From positions 186,001 through 250,000 of the forward strand of contig CAVVPD010000002.1 of NCBI GenBank assembly GCA_963750045.1: a DNA stretch of 64,000 bases. The letters run 5' to 3'. Positions 26,280 to 34,782 of the stretch are shown one piece after another. The DNA is from DASUAS01 sp963750045 (GTDB lineage Bacteria; Actinomycetota; Acidimicrobiia; IMCC26256; DASPTH01). Below the pieces are notes generated by a model. The model was not told the origin of the DNA. It did no database searches and worked only from the letters and a program-made list of their open reading frames with translations. Made by a program: the position numbers and the translations under genes. The first letter of the stretch is position 1, and the number at the start of each line of letters is the position of its first letter.

Positions 26280-26695
26280 CCGCCCCGCAGTCTCCGCCGC
26301 AACCGGCACCCGACGTCGACTCCGAGGGTTTCTGGGAGGCCACGGCCGAGGGCCGCCTTGCGATCTGTCGCTGCACGGAATGCGGCTTGTGGCTCCAACC
26401 GCCGCTCGAACGCTGCCGGCGCTGCGAGGGCGCGACCACATTCGAAGCGGTCGCCGGCACCGGCACCGTCTACAGCTTCATCGTGCAGCGGCAACCGTCG
26501 GTGGTCGGATACCAGGACGAGATCCCCTACGTCGTCGCGCTCGTCGACCTCGACGACGCGCCCGGCGTGCGGCTCCCGGCGCGCCTCGTCGGCATCGAGC
26601 CCGAAGCTGCCGCGGTCGGCATGAAGGTCGCGGTCGAGTTCGACGACCTCCCGGGCGGGGACTACCGCATCCCGGTGTTTCGACCCGCGGGCTGA
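26276..26695 (+). CDS. DUF35 zinc-ribbon/OB-fold acyl-CoA-associated protein
   Basis: A 139-residue DUF35 protein: an N-terminal helix (FWEATAEGRLAICRC), a zinc ribbon with CTEC and CRRC near residues 33-52, and an OB-fold domain (GTGTVYSFIVQRQPS onward). Such proteins bind the acyl-CoA for a thiolase-fold partner. The start ATG overlaps the stop of the upstream thiolase-like gene (ATGA), which supports a stoichiometric complex, as in Ltp2-ChsH2. A GTG-started aldo/keto reductase follows after one base. Confidence 0.9.
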   Translation: MTAPQSPPQPAPDVDSEGFWEATAEGRLAICRCTECGLWLQPPLERCRRCEGATTFEAVAGTGTVYSFIVQRQPSVVGYQDEIPYVVALVDLDDAPGVRLPARLVGIEPEAAAVGMKVAVEFDDLPGGDYRIPVFRPAG

Positions 26696-26696
26696 C

Positions 26697-27587
26697 GTGA
26701 TCGACCGCGTGCTCGCGGACGACACCGTCGGCACCGTCACGATCGGTGACCACGCCGTACGTCGCATGGCGTTCGGGGCGATGCGCGTCTCGGGCGCCCG
26801 CAACGCCGAAGGCGTGCGCGACCGCGACGAGGCGAAGCGCCTCTACCGCCGTGTCGTGGATCGTGGGGTGAACTTCCTCGACGTCGCGAACATCTACGGC
26901 TTCGGCGAGTGCGAGGAGATCCTCGCCGAGGCGCTGGCGCCGTACCCGAGCGACCTGCTCGTCGGGACCAAGGCCGGGTTCCGCTCCGGGATGAAGCTCG
27001 AGCCCGGGATGCGGTCGCTCCCCCCGTCGGGGCGCCCCGGGGACATCAAGGCGGAGTGCGAGCAGAGCCTGCGCCGCTTGCGGGTGGACTGCATCGACCT
27101 CTACCAGGTGCACGTTCCCGATCCCGACGTGCCCTACGCGGAGACGGTCGGCGCGTTCGTCGAGCTCCGCGACGCCGGGAAGGTCCGGCACATCGGCATC
27201 TCCAACGTGGCGCTCGACCACCTGGCGATCGCGCAGGGCCTCTGCACCGTCGTATCGGTGCAGAACGCGTACAACGTGGGACGCCGGCGCTCCGAAGACG
27301 TCCTGCGAGCGTGCGAGGAACAGGGCATCGCGTTCGTCCCCCATTCGCCCAACATCCTCGCCGGCTCCGACGCCGAGGCGGTCGTCGCCGAGGTCGCCCT
27401 GGCGCGCGGTGTGTCACCGCAGCAGATCGCCGTCGCGTGGCTGCTCGCGCACTCGTCGGTCATGGTGCCCATCCCGGGCACGTCGCAGCTCGCTCACGCC
27501 GACGACAACCTCGACGCCGCGTGGCTCGAGCTCACCGACCAGGAACGCGAACGTCTCGACGCGTCAGGGGTGGCGACGGCGACCTGA
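26697..27587 (+). CDS. aldo/keto reductase
   Basis: A 296-residue NADPH-dependent TIM-barrel oxidoreductase. Seen are the GAMRVSG opening strand, NFLDVANIYGFGECEEIL with the catalytic Asp and Tyr near 61-68, the KAG Lys near 90, a VHVPDPD segment in the usual His position, NVALDHL and the C-terminal VPIPGTSQLAHADDNLDA nucleotide-binding region. It reduces an aldehyde or ketone. Immediately after the thiolase-like/DUF35 pair, it may reduce the carbonyl released by aldol cleavage; this is inference. The start is the GTG at 26697, one base after the preceding stop. Confidence 0.92.
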   Translation: MIDRVLADDTVGTVTIGDHAVRRMAFGAMRVSGARNAEGVRDRDEAKRLYRRVVDRGVNFLDVANIYGFGECEEILAEALAPYPSDLLVGTKAGFRSGMKLEPGMRSLPPSGRPGDIKAECEQSLRRLRVDCIDLYQVHVPDPDVPYAETVGAFVELRDAGKVRHIGISNVALDHLAIAQGLCTVVSVQNAYNVGRRRSEDVLRACEEQGIAFVPHSPNILAGSDAEAVVAEVALARGVSPQQIAVAWLLAHSSVMVPIPGTSQLAHADDNLDAAWLELTDQERERLDASGVATAT

Positions 27588-27598
27588 GCCGCGCGGCG

Positions 27599-28867
27599 CT
27601 ACGAAGTCGTGCTCGCCAACCAGCGCCGTTGGTACTCGTGGCGCGACGTCTCGCTCACGTCGACGTCGGTCGCGGTGGCCCGCAGCGCGCGCACGGTCGC
27701 GCGCTCCCGGCCGATGCCGGCGAACGGGTCGAAGTGGAAGAACCGCGCCGCGTTGTTCCACGTGATCGCGTCGATGTCTTCGTCGGAGCAGCCTGCGTTC
27801 TGGAACTCCTCCCACAGCAGCTCGGGAGAACGCGGCCAGGTGGAGTCGGAGTGGGGATAGTCGCATTCCCACGCGAGCGTGTCGATCCCGATTCGATCGC
27901 GTACGTGGAGCGCCGACGGGTCGGTGATGAAGCATCCGAGGAAGTTGTCGTGCCACACCTCCGTCGCAGTCTTGGCGCCGACCCCGATCTCGAGCCCGGT
28001 CCACTGGTGGTTCCAGAGGTGGCGGTCCATGCGGTCCAGGTAGAACGGGACCCAGCCGATCCCGCCCTCCGAGAGCGCGACCTTCAGGTCGGGGAACCGG
28101 AGGAACGTCCCTCCGAGCAACAGGTCGGTGGCCGCGACCGCCGACAGCTGCGGCGTGAGGACGATCAGGTGGTCGGCACTCTCACCCGCCGGCCGTTGCA
28201 ACAGCCCGAAGGCTCCGCCGATGTGCAGGCAGATGGCGACCTCGTGGTCGCTGCACGCGCGGAACACCGGATCCCAGTACGACGCGTCGGCGAAGCTCGG
28301 GAGGCCGACGCCGTAGGGCGTCTCGGGCAGGCTCAGCGCGTGACAGCCCTTGGCGGAGACGCGCGCGATCTCGCCGGCCATTGCCTGGGGATCCCAGACC
28401 GGCGCGATCGCGAGCGGGATGAACCGGCCGGGGTGCTCGCCCGCGAGCTCGTCGATGTGCCAGTCGTTGTACGCCGAGATCACGATCTTGGTGAGGTCCT
28501 TGTCGACGGTCGATCGGGCCAACGACATCCCGTTGAACCCCGCCATGGTCGGGAAGCACATCGACGCGAGCACGCCGTTGGCGTCCATGTCGCGTACTCG
28601 TAGCTCGACGTCGTAGGTCCCGGGCCGCATCTCCGGGAACCCGATCGGGTCGAAGCCCCATTCCTCGTGCGGCCACGACGCCACCGCGTTCAGCCCCGCC
28701 ATGCCCGTCGGTTGTCCCTGGAAGTCCCAGTAGCCGGTGAGGTCGTCGGCTTCGACGTACTTCGGCGCCTGGTCGCGGTACGCGTCGGGAATGTGCCCTT
28801 CGAACATGTCGGCCGGCTCGATGACGTGGTCGTCGATGCTGACCAGGATCATGTCGTCCATGTCCAT
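27599..28867 (-). CDS. amidohydrolase-2 family metal-dependent hydrolase
   Basis: A 422-residue TIM-barrel hydrolase. Motifs are SIDDHVIEPADMFEGHIP near residues 10-27, ICLHIGGAFG near 215, SEGGIGWVPFYLDRMD near 265 and WECDYPHSDSTWP with the catalytic Asp near 330. A WDFQGQPTG..GLNAVA N-terminal block is shared with the paralogue at 39495. The start is the ATG at 28867, preceded by GAGGGGGA at a good distance; the frame is open upstream but that part opposes the DUF35 gene. It follows the DUF35 gene in one leftward unit. The substrate is unknown. Confidence 0.92.
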   Translation of the reverse strand: MDMDDMILVSIDDHVIEPADMFEGHIPDAYRDQAPKYVEADDLTGYWDFQGQPTGMAGLNAVASWPHEEWGFDPIGFPEMRPGTYDVELRVRDMDANGVLASMCFPTMAGFNGMSLARSTVDKDLTKIVISAYNDWHIDELAGEHPGRFIPLAIAPVWDPQAMAGEIARVSAKGCHALSLPETPYGVGLPSFADASYWDPVFRACSDHEVAICLHIGGAFGLLQRPAGESADHLIVLTPQLSAVAATDLLLGGTFLRFPDLKVALSEGGIGWVPFYLDRMDRHLWNHQWTGLEIGVGAKTATEVWHDNFLGCFITDPSALHVRDRIGIDTLAWECDYPHSDSTWPRSPELLWEEFQNAGCSDEDIDAITWNNAARFFHFDPFAGIGRERATVRALRATATDVDVSETSRHEYQRRWLASTTS

Positions 28868-28890
28868 GCTGGTCCCCCTCGTGTGTCGGT

Positions 28891-29334
28891 TCACTCCCCG
28901 ACGTCGGGTGCCGGTTCGAACACTGGCACGAACACCTCGCCGTGCCGCTCGAACACCACCCGCACCGGCATGCCGATCTCGATCGCGTCGAGCTCGACGT
29001 TCACGATGTTGGTCGTGAACCGTAGGCCGACCTGCTCGGCGAGCTCCACGATCGCGATCGCGTAGGGCGGCGGCACCGCCGGGTTGTACGGCTGGTGGTT
29101 GATCGTGAAGGTGAACACCGTGCCGCGCCCGCTCACCGCTTCCGCGGTCAGACCGCCGCCGCAGTCGGGGCACGCCGCGACCGGCGGATGTACCCACTGC
29201 GTGCACGCAACGCACCGCAAGATCATGAGCTCCCCACGCGCGCCACCGGTCCAGAAGGCCCGGTTCTCCGGCGTCAGCGGCGTCAGGATCCTCGGGGCGG
29301 GTCCGGTCGGCGCTTCGCTGGTGTCGGCGGTCAC
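28891..29334 (-). CDS. DUF35 zinc-ribbon/OB-fold acyl-CoA-associated protein
   Basis: A 147-residue DUF35 protein: N-terminal helix RAFWTGGARGELMILRC, zinc ribbon CVAC...CPDC near residues 41-58, and an OB-fold domain from GRGTVFTFTINHQPYN. It is transcribed divergently from a thiolase-like gene (29391); the 56-base gap holds two back-to-back leaderless -10 hexamers, so both are probably made together and form a complex. The GTG start at 29334 lies 6 bases after TAGCCT. An amidohydrolase follows 23 bases downstream. Confidence 0.9.
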   Translation of the reverse strand: MTADTSEAPTGPAPRILTPLTPENRAFWTGGARGELMILRCVACTQWVHPPVAACPDCGGGLTAEAVSGRGTVFTFTINHQPYNPAVPPPYAIAIVELAEQVGLRFTTNIVNVELDAIEIGMPVRVVFERHGEVFVPVFEPAPDVGE

Positions 29335-29340
29335 GACCGC

Positions 29341-29346
29341 AGGCTA
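29341..29346 (-). promoter_or_regulatory. -10 hexamer of a probable leaderless promoter
   Basis: TAGCCT on the minus strand, 6 bases before the GTG at 29334 of the DUF35 gene; it faces the rightward hexamer at 29379 in the same gap. Confidence 0.5.
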
Positions 29347-29378
29347 CGTCTCACCGGGCTCATCGCGCCCGCTCGACC

Positions 29379-29384
29379 TAGGGT
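29379..29384 (+). promoter_or_regulatory. -10 hexamer of a probable leaderless promoter
   Basis: TAGGGT, 6 bases before the ATG at 29391 of the thiolase-like gene. This hexamer supports the ATG at 29391 as the true start, ahead of the frameshift at 29468. Confidence 0.55.
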
Positions 29385-29390
29385 CGGGTG

Positions 29391-30579
29391 ATGAGCGACG
29401 TTGCGCGCCCCACCGCCGTCATCACGGGAATCGGCATCTCCGCCATCGGCCGCCGCACCGACACCAGCCGCGCTCGACCTGACCGAGGAGTCGACCGCGG
29501 CCGCGATCGCCGACGCCGGGCTCACCGCGACCGACATCGATGGCATCGCGACGATGGGTGACACCCAACCCGCCGAGATCGGGCCCCGGCTCGGCGTCAC
29601 CGACCCCTGGCTCCCCGGCCTGGACCTGGGCCAGGGCGGGCTCCTCGCTCCGGTCATGTCGGCCGTCGAAGGGGTCGATGCGGGCGAGGCCCGGCACGTG
29701 CTCGTGTACCGAACGGTGAAGATGATGGGGGGCAGTGTGCTCCCGCCGCCCGACGCGCCGCCGCCGGCGGAGGGGAACCAGGAGGGCAACGAGGCGGCCG
29801 CGTCGGTCATGGGTCAGATGGCGCCGCTCATCACGTATCACGCGTACTCGGCCGCCAACTGGCTCGCCATGCACGCACGTCGCCACATGTACCTCTACGG
29901 GACGACGAAGGAGCAACTGGGTTGGCTCGCGGTCAACAGCCGCCGCAATGCCGGGCTCAACGAACGCGCGGTGTACCGGGAGCCGATCACGCTCGACGAC
30001 TACCTCGCGGCACGACCGGTGTCCGATCCGTTCGGCCTCCTCGACTGCGACGTGCCGATCGACGGATCGATCGCGGTCGTGGTCTCGAACGCGGCCCACG
30101 CGGCCGATGCCCCCCACCCGGTGGTGCGCGTCGAGTCGCTCGGCAAGGCGCCCGGGACGGGCGGATGGGACCAGCGCCCTGACTACCCGAACATGGCGTC
30201 GATCGAGGCGGCGCGCGATCTCTGGAGCCACACCGATCTCGGTCCGGGCGACGTCGACGTCGCCGAGCTCTACGACGGGTTCACGTACCTCACCTTCGCG
30301 TGGCTCGAGGCGCTCGGCCTGTGCGCCACCGGCGAGGCGGGACCGTTCGTCGAAGGCGCGACCCGCATCGCCCTCGACGGCGACCTCCCCCTCAACACCT
30401 ACGGTGGTCAACTCTCCGCCGGGCGCATGCACGGCTACTGGGTGCTGCACGAGGCGTGCCTCCAGCTACGTGGTGAAGCCGGAGAACGCCAGGTCGGCAC
30501 GAAGGGGACCAGACCCGAGGTCGCGGTCGTCTCGAACGGCGGCGGCCCCATCGCCGGCTGCATGTTGCTCACTCGCTGA
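29391..30579 (+). pseudogene. SCP2-type thiolase-fold protein, frameshifted near its start
   Basis: The ATG at 29391 opens MSDVARPTAVITGIGISAIG, a normal thiolase N-terminus. One extra C at 29468-29469 shifts the frame, after which ALDLTEESTAAAIADAGLTA continues to the stop; without the extra base the protein has 395 residues. The active-site Cys position (LDLGQGGLLAPVM) and GHP (YGGQLSAGRMHG) are both changed, so ordinary thiolysis is unlikely. It is paired with the divergent DUF35 gene and followed by a P450 and a CaiB transferase at short distance. A shorter start at 29401 in the second frame would lack strand beta-1, so frameshift or error is preferred. Confidence 0.8.
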
Positions 30580-30608
30580 CACCCAGACCCGAAGGGGAGA
30601 GGGAACTC

Positions 30609-31812
30609 ATGGATGACGCCACGACGAACGACGGATACATGTCGATGGATCCGGCGCTGCTGATGGAGATGTTCGACATGACCGCACCGCAGGAGCGGTA
30701 CCGGACCATGATCGAGCAGACACCGGTGGCGCGCCCGATGGACGGCGTAGTGATCGTGTCGAGCCGGGACGCGGTCGAAACAGCGCTGCGCGACCCGGGT
30801 CGCTTCTCCTCCGCGTACAACGGCGGGATCGTGTTGGGCAACACCCGGCCGCTCATCCCGCTGTCGGTCGACCCGCCGAACCACTCGAAGTACCGGAAGA
30901 TCCTCGATCCCCTCTTCGCCCCCAAGCGCATGGATGCGATCGAGGACGACGTCGCCGCGCGCGCCAACCGGTTCATCGACGCCTTCGCGGACCGCGGAGA
31001 GTGCCACTTCACCAACGAGCTGGCAGTGCCGTTCCCGTCGTCGGTGTTCCTCGGGCTCATGGGACTGCCGTGGGAGGAGCTCGCCGCCTTCCTCTCGATG
31101 AAGGACGGCATCCTCCGGCCCGGCGGACCGGAGGCGACGATGGAGGAGCGCCAGCAGATCCAGGCCGAGACCGGCCAGGAGATCTACCGGTACTTCAACT
31201 CGATCCTCGACGAGCGCGCCAAGGATCCGCAGGACGACATCCTGACCCACTTCCTCCAGGCGGAGGTCGACGGCGAGGAGCTCACCCGCGACGAGATCCT
31301 CGACATCTGCTTCCTCTTCCTGATCGCCGGTCTCGACACCGTCACCGATTCGCTCACGTGCTTCTACACCTATCTGTCGCAGCACCCGACGCACCGGCAC
31401 CTCCTCGCCACGGACCCGTCGTTGATCCCGTCTGCGGTCGAAGAGCTGTTGCGGTGGGAGACCCCGGTACCGGGAGTCCCCCGCTGGTGCACGCAGGAGA
31501 CGGAGCTGGCGGGGTGCCCGATCAAGACCGGCGATTCGGTGCAGATCAGCATCGGCGCCGCCAACGTCGACCCGAGCGCGTTCGCCGACGCCTTCGACGT
31601 GCGCTTCGACCGTGTCGACAACCCGCACATCGCCTTCGGCGGCGGCGTCCACCGGTGTCTCGGATCACACCTCGCCGCGCCGCGAGCTGCGCGTCATGCT
31701 GCGCGAATGGCACCGCCGGATCCCCGAGTACGAGTTGAAGCCGGGGATCGTGCCCGAATACGCCATGGGCCTGCGGCACGTCGAGAACCTCGAGCTGGTC
31801 TGGTCGACCTGA
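30609..31812 (+). pseudogene. cytochrome P450, frameshift just after the heme-binding loop
   Basis: A soluble bacterial P450 of about 400 residues. The I-helix FLIAGLDTVTDSL near 245, the ExxR motif in EELLRWETP near 283 and the heme loop FGGGVHRCLGSHLA near 343-356 are intact. One extra base in the CG-rich tract 31671-31684 breaks the frame; read across it, RRELRVMLREWHRRIPEYEL follows, ending LELVWST at 31812. Without correction the chain ends in unrelated residues at 31829. It hydroxylates an organic substrate using a ferredoxin partner not found here. It lies between the thiolase-like gene and a CaiB transferase. It resembles the P450 at 48082-49299. Confidence 0.88.
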
Positions 31813-31856
31813 CCGCGACGGCACACTGAAGCACCGACCGGGAGAAGTCGCGAACG

Positions 31857-33074
31857 ATGAACAAGCCGCTGGCGGGCGTCCGCGTGATCGAGGTGTCGAT
31901 GTGGGCGTTCGTCCCCTCGGCCGGTGCGGTCCTCGCCGACTGGGGCGCCGAGGTGATCAAGGTCGAGGCACCCTCGGGTGACCCGATCCGGGGGCTCACC
32001 TTCGGCGGGGTCGGGGGATCAGGGAAGCCCGGTGGGATCGCGTGGACGTGGGAGATGTTCAACCGGGGCAAGCGGGGCATCGCGCTCGACCTGACCCAGC
32101 CCGCCGCCCAGGAGATCCTCCACGAACTGGCGGCGACCGCCGACGTGTTCCTCACCAGTCTGCTGCCCGCGGCGCGGGAGAAGCTGCGGCTCGACGACGT
32201 CACCATCCGGGCGGTCAATCCGCACATCATCTACGCGAGCGGCACCGGCCAGGGTGCCCGTGGACCGGAGGCGGGCAAGGGCGGCTACGACTCCATCAGC
32301 TTCTGGTCGCGCGGTTCGGTGTCGGCATCACTCACGCCCGACGGCTCCGACCCGATCGGGATGCCGTCGGGCGCGTTCGGTGACTCGATCAGCGGCATGG
32401 CCCTCGCGGGTGGGATCGCGGCCGCGCTCGCTCACAAGGTGACAACGGGTGAAGGCGGTCTCGTCGACGGCTCGCTGCTCGGTACCGCCATGTGGTCGAT
32501 GCAGATGGCGACCGTCGGTGCCGCCGTCGCGGGACTCGACGAGATGCCGAAGATGACGCGCCAGAACTCCCCGAACCCACTCGTGAACACGTACCGCACG
32601 AGCGACGACCGCTGGATCGCGCTCTGCATGCTGCAGCCCGACGCCTACTGGGCTCCCTTCTGCCGCACGATCGGCCGTGACGACCTCGCCACCGATCCCC
32701 GGTTCGCCACGAGCGCCGACCTGAGCGCGCACACCGCCGAGGGCATCGCGGAATTCGATGCGACGTTCGCGACGAAGTCGCTGGCCGAGTGGATCCCGAT
32801 CCTGGCCGCGCAGCGAGGCCAGTGGGACGTCGTCAAGAAGGTCGGGGACCTGCTGCACGATCGGCAGGCGGAGGCGAACGGCTTCTTCCAGCGGATCGAC
32901 TACGGCGACGGGCAGGAGCTACCGCTGATCTCGAACCCGATCCAGTTCGACCGCACGCCACCCGAGCTCCAACCGGCGCCGGGCTTCGGCGGTGACACCG
33001 ACGAGATCCTCCTCGCGCTCGGCTGGGACTGGGACCGCATCATCGAGGCGAAGACCACGGGCGCGGTGCTCTGA
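31857..33074 (+). CDS. CaiB/BaiF family III CoA-transferase
   Basis: A 405-residue single-domain family III CoA-transferase. It opens LAGVRVIEVSMWAFVPSAGAVLADWGAEVIKVE, with FNRGKRGIALDL near 72-83 and GGYDSISFWSRGS near 142. The segment matching the catalytic Asp of formyl-CoA transferase reads GSLLGTAMW, with Gly there; such variants are common in actinobacterial members and leave the mechanism open. It transfers CoA to or from an unknown acid. GGGAGAAG upstream is the Shine-Dalgarno. It is third in the thiolase-like/P450/CaiB run. Confidence 0.9.
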   Translation: MNKPLAGVRVIEVSMWAFVPSAGAVLADWGAEVIKVEAPSGDPIRGLTFGGVGGSGKPGGIAWTWEMFNRGKRGIALDLTQPAAQEILHELAATADVFLTSLLPAAREKLRLDDVTIRAVNPHIIYASGTGQGARGPEAGKGGYDSISFWSRGSVSASLTPDGSDPIGMPSGAFGDSISGMALAGGIAAALAHKVTTGEGGLVDGSLLGTAMWSMQMATVGAAVAGLDEMPKMTRQNSPNPLVNTYRTSDDRWIALCMLQPDAYWAPFCRTIGRDDLATDPRFATSADLSAHTAEGIAEFDATFATKSLAEWIPILAAQRGQWDVVKKVGDLLHDRQAEANGFFQRIDYGDGQELPLISNPIQFDRTPPELQPAPGFGGDTDEILLALGWDWDRIIEAKTTGAVL

Positions 33075-33089
33075 CCCGAGACCACCCGA

Positions 33090-33980
33090 TCACATGATGC
33101 GTTGGTAGTCGCCGGTGTGGTCGCGCCGGTCGGCGAAGGCGCGGACGAGGTTGTCCTGCGTGTAGGTCGCCACGAGCCGACCGTCCTCGGTCCAGACGTT
33201 GCACCGGCCGTGCGTGCGGCCACGGCCCGCCCAGATGCTCTCGTTGGCCAACAGGAGCCACTCCGACGCGTCGAAGCGTTCGTGGAAGTTCACCGTGTGG
33301 GACACGACACCCGTCGAGATCGTCTTGTGCGCGTGGCCCTCGTTGTATCCCGCGTGCGGCAGCATGGCGGTGCCGATCAGGTACCCGTCCGTCGCCCACG
33401 ACAGGATCGCCTGGTGGACCACCGGGTCGCGGCTGGACACCTCGGCGCGCGTCCACACGTTCTGCACCGGATCGCGGAGCGGCTCGTCGTCGCTCCAGGT
33501 GTCGATGCCGCCGGCGATGAGCCCGACCGCCCCCGGGAAGACACGCCAGTCGGGGCGGTTGCCCGGGTCGTCGGGTGGGCCGACCTGCGGCATCGCGGCG
33601 TTCGCGGTGTGGCGGATCAAGTCGGGCTCGTCCTGGCTCCAGAGGATCAGCCCGCGCGACATGACCTTGCCGTGCTGAGCGAAGGTCACCGTGTCGCTCC
33701 CCAGAGTGCGGCCGTCGTGCATCCGCTCGACCTGGTACTCGATCGGCGCCGAGTAGTCACCGGCCCGGGCGAAGATCGCGTGGATCGACTTCACTTCCTT
33801 CTGGTTGGGGTGGTCGGCGCTGCGGTCCCGGTGGGCGGCCACGATCATCTGGGCGAGGATCTGCCCGCCGAACACGACGTTGCGCCGCTCACCGTCGTGC
33901 TCGGGCCTGCCCGCGTAGCAGTGGTCATCGACCTGCTCGAGCTCGAGCATCGGCGGTAGCGACGACGATTGAGGGGCCAT
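33090..33980 (-). CDS. acyl-CoA thioesterase II (TesB family)
   Basis: A 296-residue double hot-dog thioesterase that hydrolyses acyl-CoA to acid and CoA. Seen are VFGGQILAQMIVAAHR near 37-52, VKSIHAIFARAGDYSAPIEYQVERMHDGRT, and the C-terminal hot dog ending FHERFDASEWLLLANESIWAGRGR. The start is the ATG at 33980, exactly 7 bases after TAGGAT, which decides between it and an upstream ATG at 33989. It is convergent with the CaiB gene, 15 bases between the stops. It could recycle CoA from dead-end thioesters of the pathway. Confidence 0.92.
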   Translation of the reverse strand: MAPQSSSLPPMLELEQVDDHCYAGRPEHDGERRNVVFGGQILAQMIVAAHRDRSADHPNQKEVKSIHAIFARAGDYSAPIEYQVERMHDGRTLGSDTVTFAQHGKVMSRGLILWSQDEPDLIRHTANAAMPQVGPPDDPGNRPDWRVFPGAVGLIAGGIDTWSDDEPLRDPVQNVWTRAEVSSRDPVVHQAILSWATDGYLIGTAMLPHAGYNEGHAHKTISTGVVSHTVNFHERFDASEWLLLANESIWAGRGRTHGRCNVWTEDGRLVATYTQDNLVRAFADRRDHTGDYQRIM

Positions 33981-33987
33981 GGCGCGC

Positions 33988-33993
33988 ATCCTA
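33988..33993 (-). promoter_or_regulatory. -10 hexamer of a probable leaderless promoter
   Basis: TAGGAT on the minus strand, 7 bases before the ATG at 33980 of the thioesterase gene; no Shine-Dalgarno. Confidence 0.5.
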
Positions 33994-34059
33994 TGCAGCG
34001 ACGCTGTCCGCGGCGCGACGACCTCGCGGCAGCGGTCCCGTCGGGTCGCGCGCTCGCGG

Positions 34060-34782
34060 CTACTGATCGGCCTGCATCTCCCGCCCGCTCGACGGCGTGA
34101 CGCCGGAGAGATAGGTGGCTTCGATGTCGTCGATCTGGCCGAGGAGCTCCTCGTTCGTCCCGGAGAGAGCGACGACTCCCCGCCGCAGGACGTAGCCCCG
34201 ATCGGCGACGGCGAGCGCCGCCCGGATCTGCTGCTCGACGAGCAGGACGCCCACCCCGCGGGAGGCTGCGTCGCGGAGTGCGTGCATGAGTCGCTCCACC
34301 ACCATGGGGGCGAGCCCGAGGGAGAGCTCGTCGGCGAGCACGACCTTGGGAGCACCGGCGAGCGCGCGGGCAAGCGTGAGGATCTGCTGCTCGCCCCCGG
34401 ACAGCAACCCGGCGGACCGCTTGAGGAGCGGTCGGAGCTCGGGGAACCGTTCGAGGGCGTCGTCGACGGGTCCCGGCCCGAGCCGCAGGTTGTCGAGCGT
34501 GCTGAGCCCCCGGACCACCGAACGCTCTTCCGGCACGTACCGCAAGCCCGCGCGGGCGCGCCGGTGGAGTGGCGTGCGCACCGGCTTCCCGAGCCATTCG
34601 ACGCTGCCCGACGTCGCCTGGAGGCGGCCGGCGAGTGTCATCAGGGTCGTGGTCTTGCCCGCACCGTTGGCGCCCATGAGCGCGACGACCTCGCCGGCAT
34701 CCACATGGAGGTCGAGGTCCGTCAGCACGGGAATCGAGCCGTATCCAGCCGACACGTTGCGAGCCGCGAGCAGCTCGGTCAT
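34060..34782 (-). CDS. livF: branched-chain amino acid-type ABC transporter ATPase LivF
   Basis: A 240-residue cytoplasmic ATPase. Walker A GANGAGKTT near residue 38, signature LLSGGEQQ near 131, Walker B VVLADEL near 152, and the LivF-type ending. It overlaps the upstream fused permease gene by 4 bases (ATGA). Together with the LivH-LivM-LivG fusion and the binding protein at 37498 it forms one importer of the HAAT family, which carries amino acids, but in actinobacteria also aromatic and other organic acids. Given the catabolic surroundings the substrate may not be an amino acid. Confidence 0.93.
   Translation of the reverse strand: MTELLAARNVSAGYGSIPVLTDLDLHVDAGEVVALMGANGAGKTTTLMTLAGRLQATSGSVEWLGKPVRTPLHRRARAGLRYVPEERSVVRGLSTLDNLRLGPGPVDDALERFPELRPLLKRSAGLLSGGEQQILTLARALAGAPKVVLADELSLGLAPMVVERLMHALRDAASRGVGVLLVEQQIRAALAVADRGYVLRRGVVALSGTNEELLGQIDDIEATYLSGVTPSSGREMQADQ

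Noticed and set aside
29391..31812. Programmed ribosomal frameshifting in the thiolase-like and P450 genes
   Set aside because: No slippery heptamer or downstream structure is evident, and unrelated genes show the same type of break in CG tracts; sequencing error or decay is simpler.
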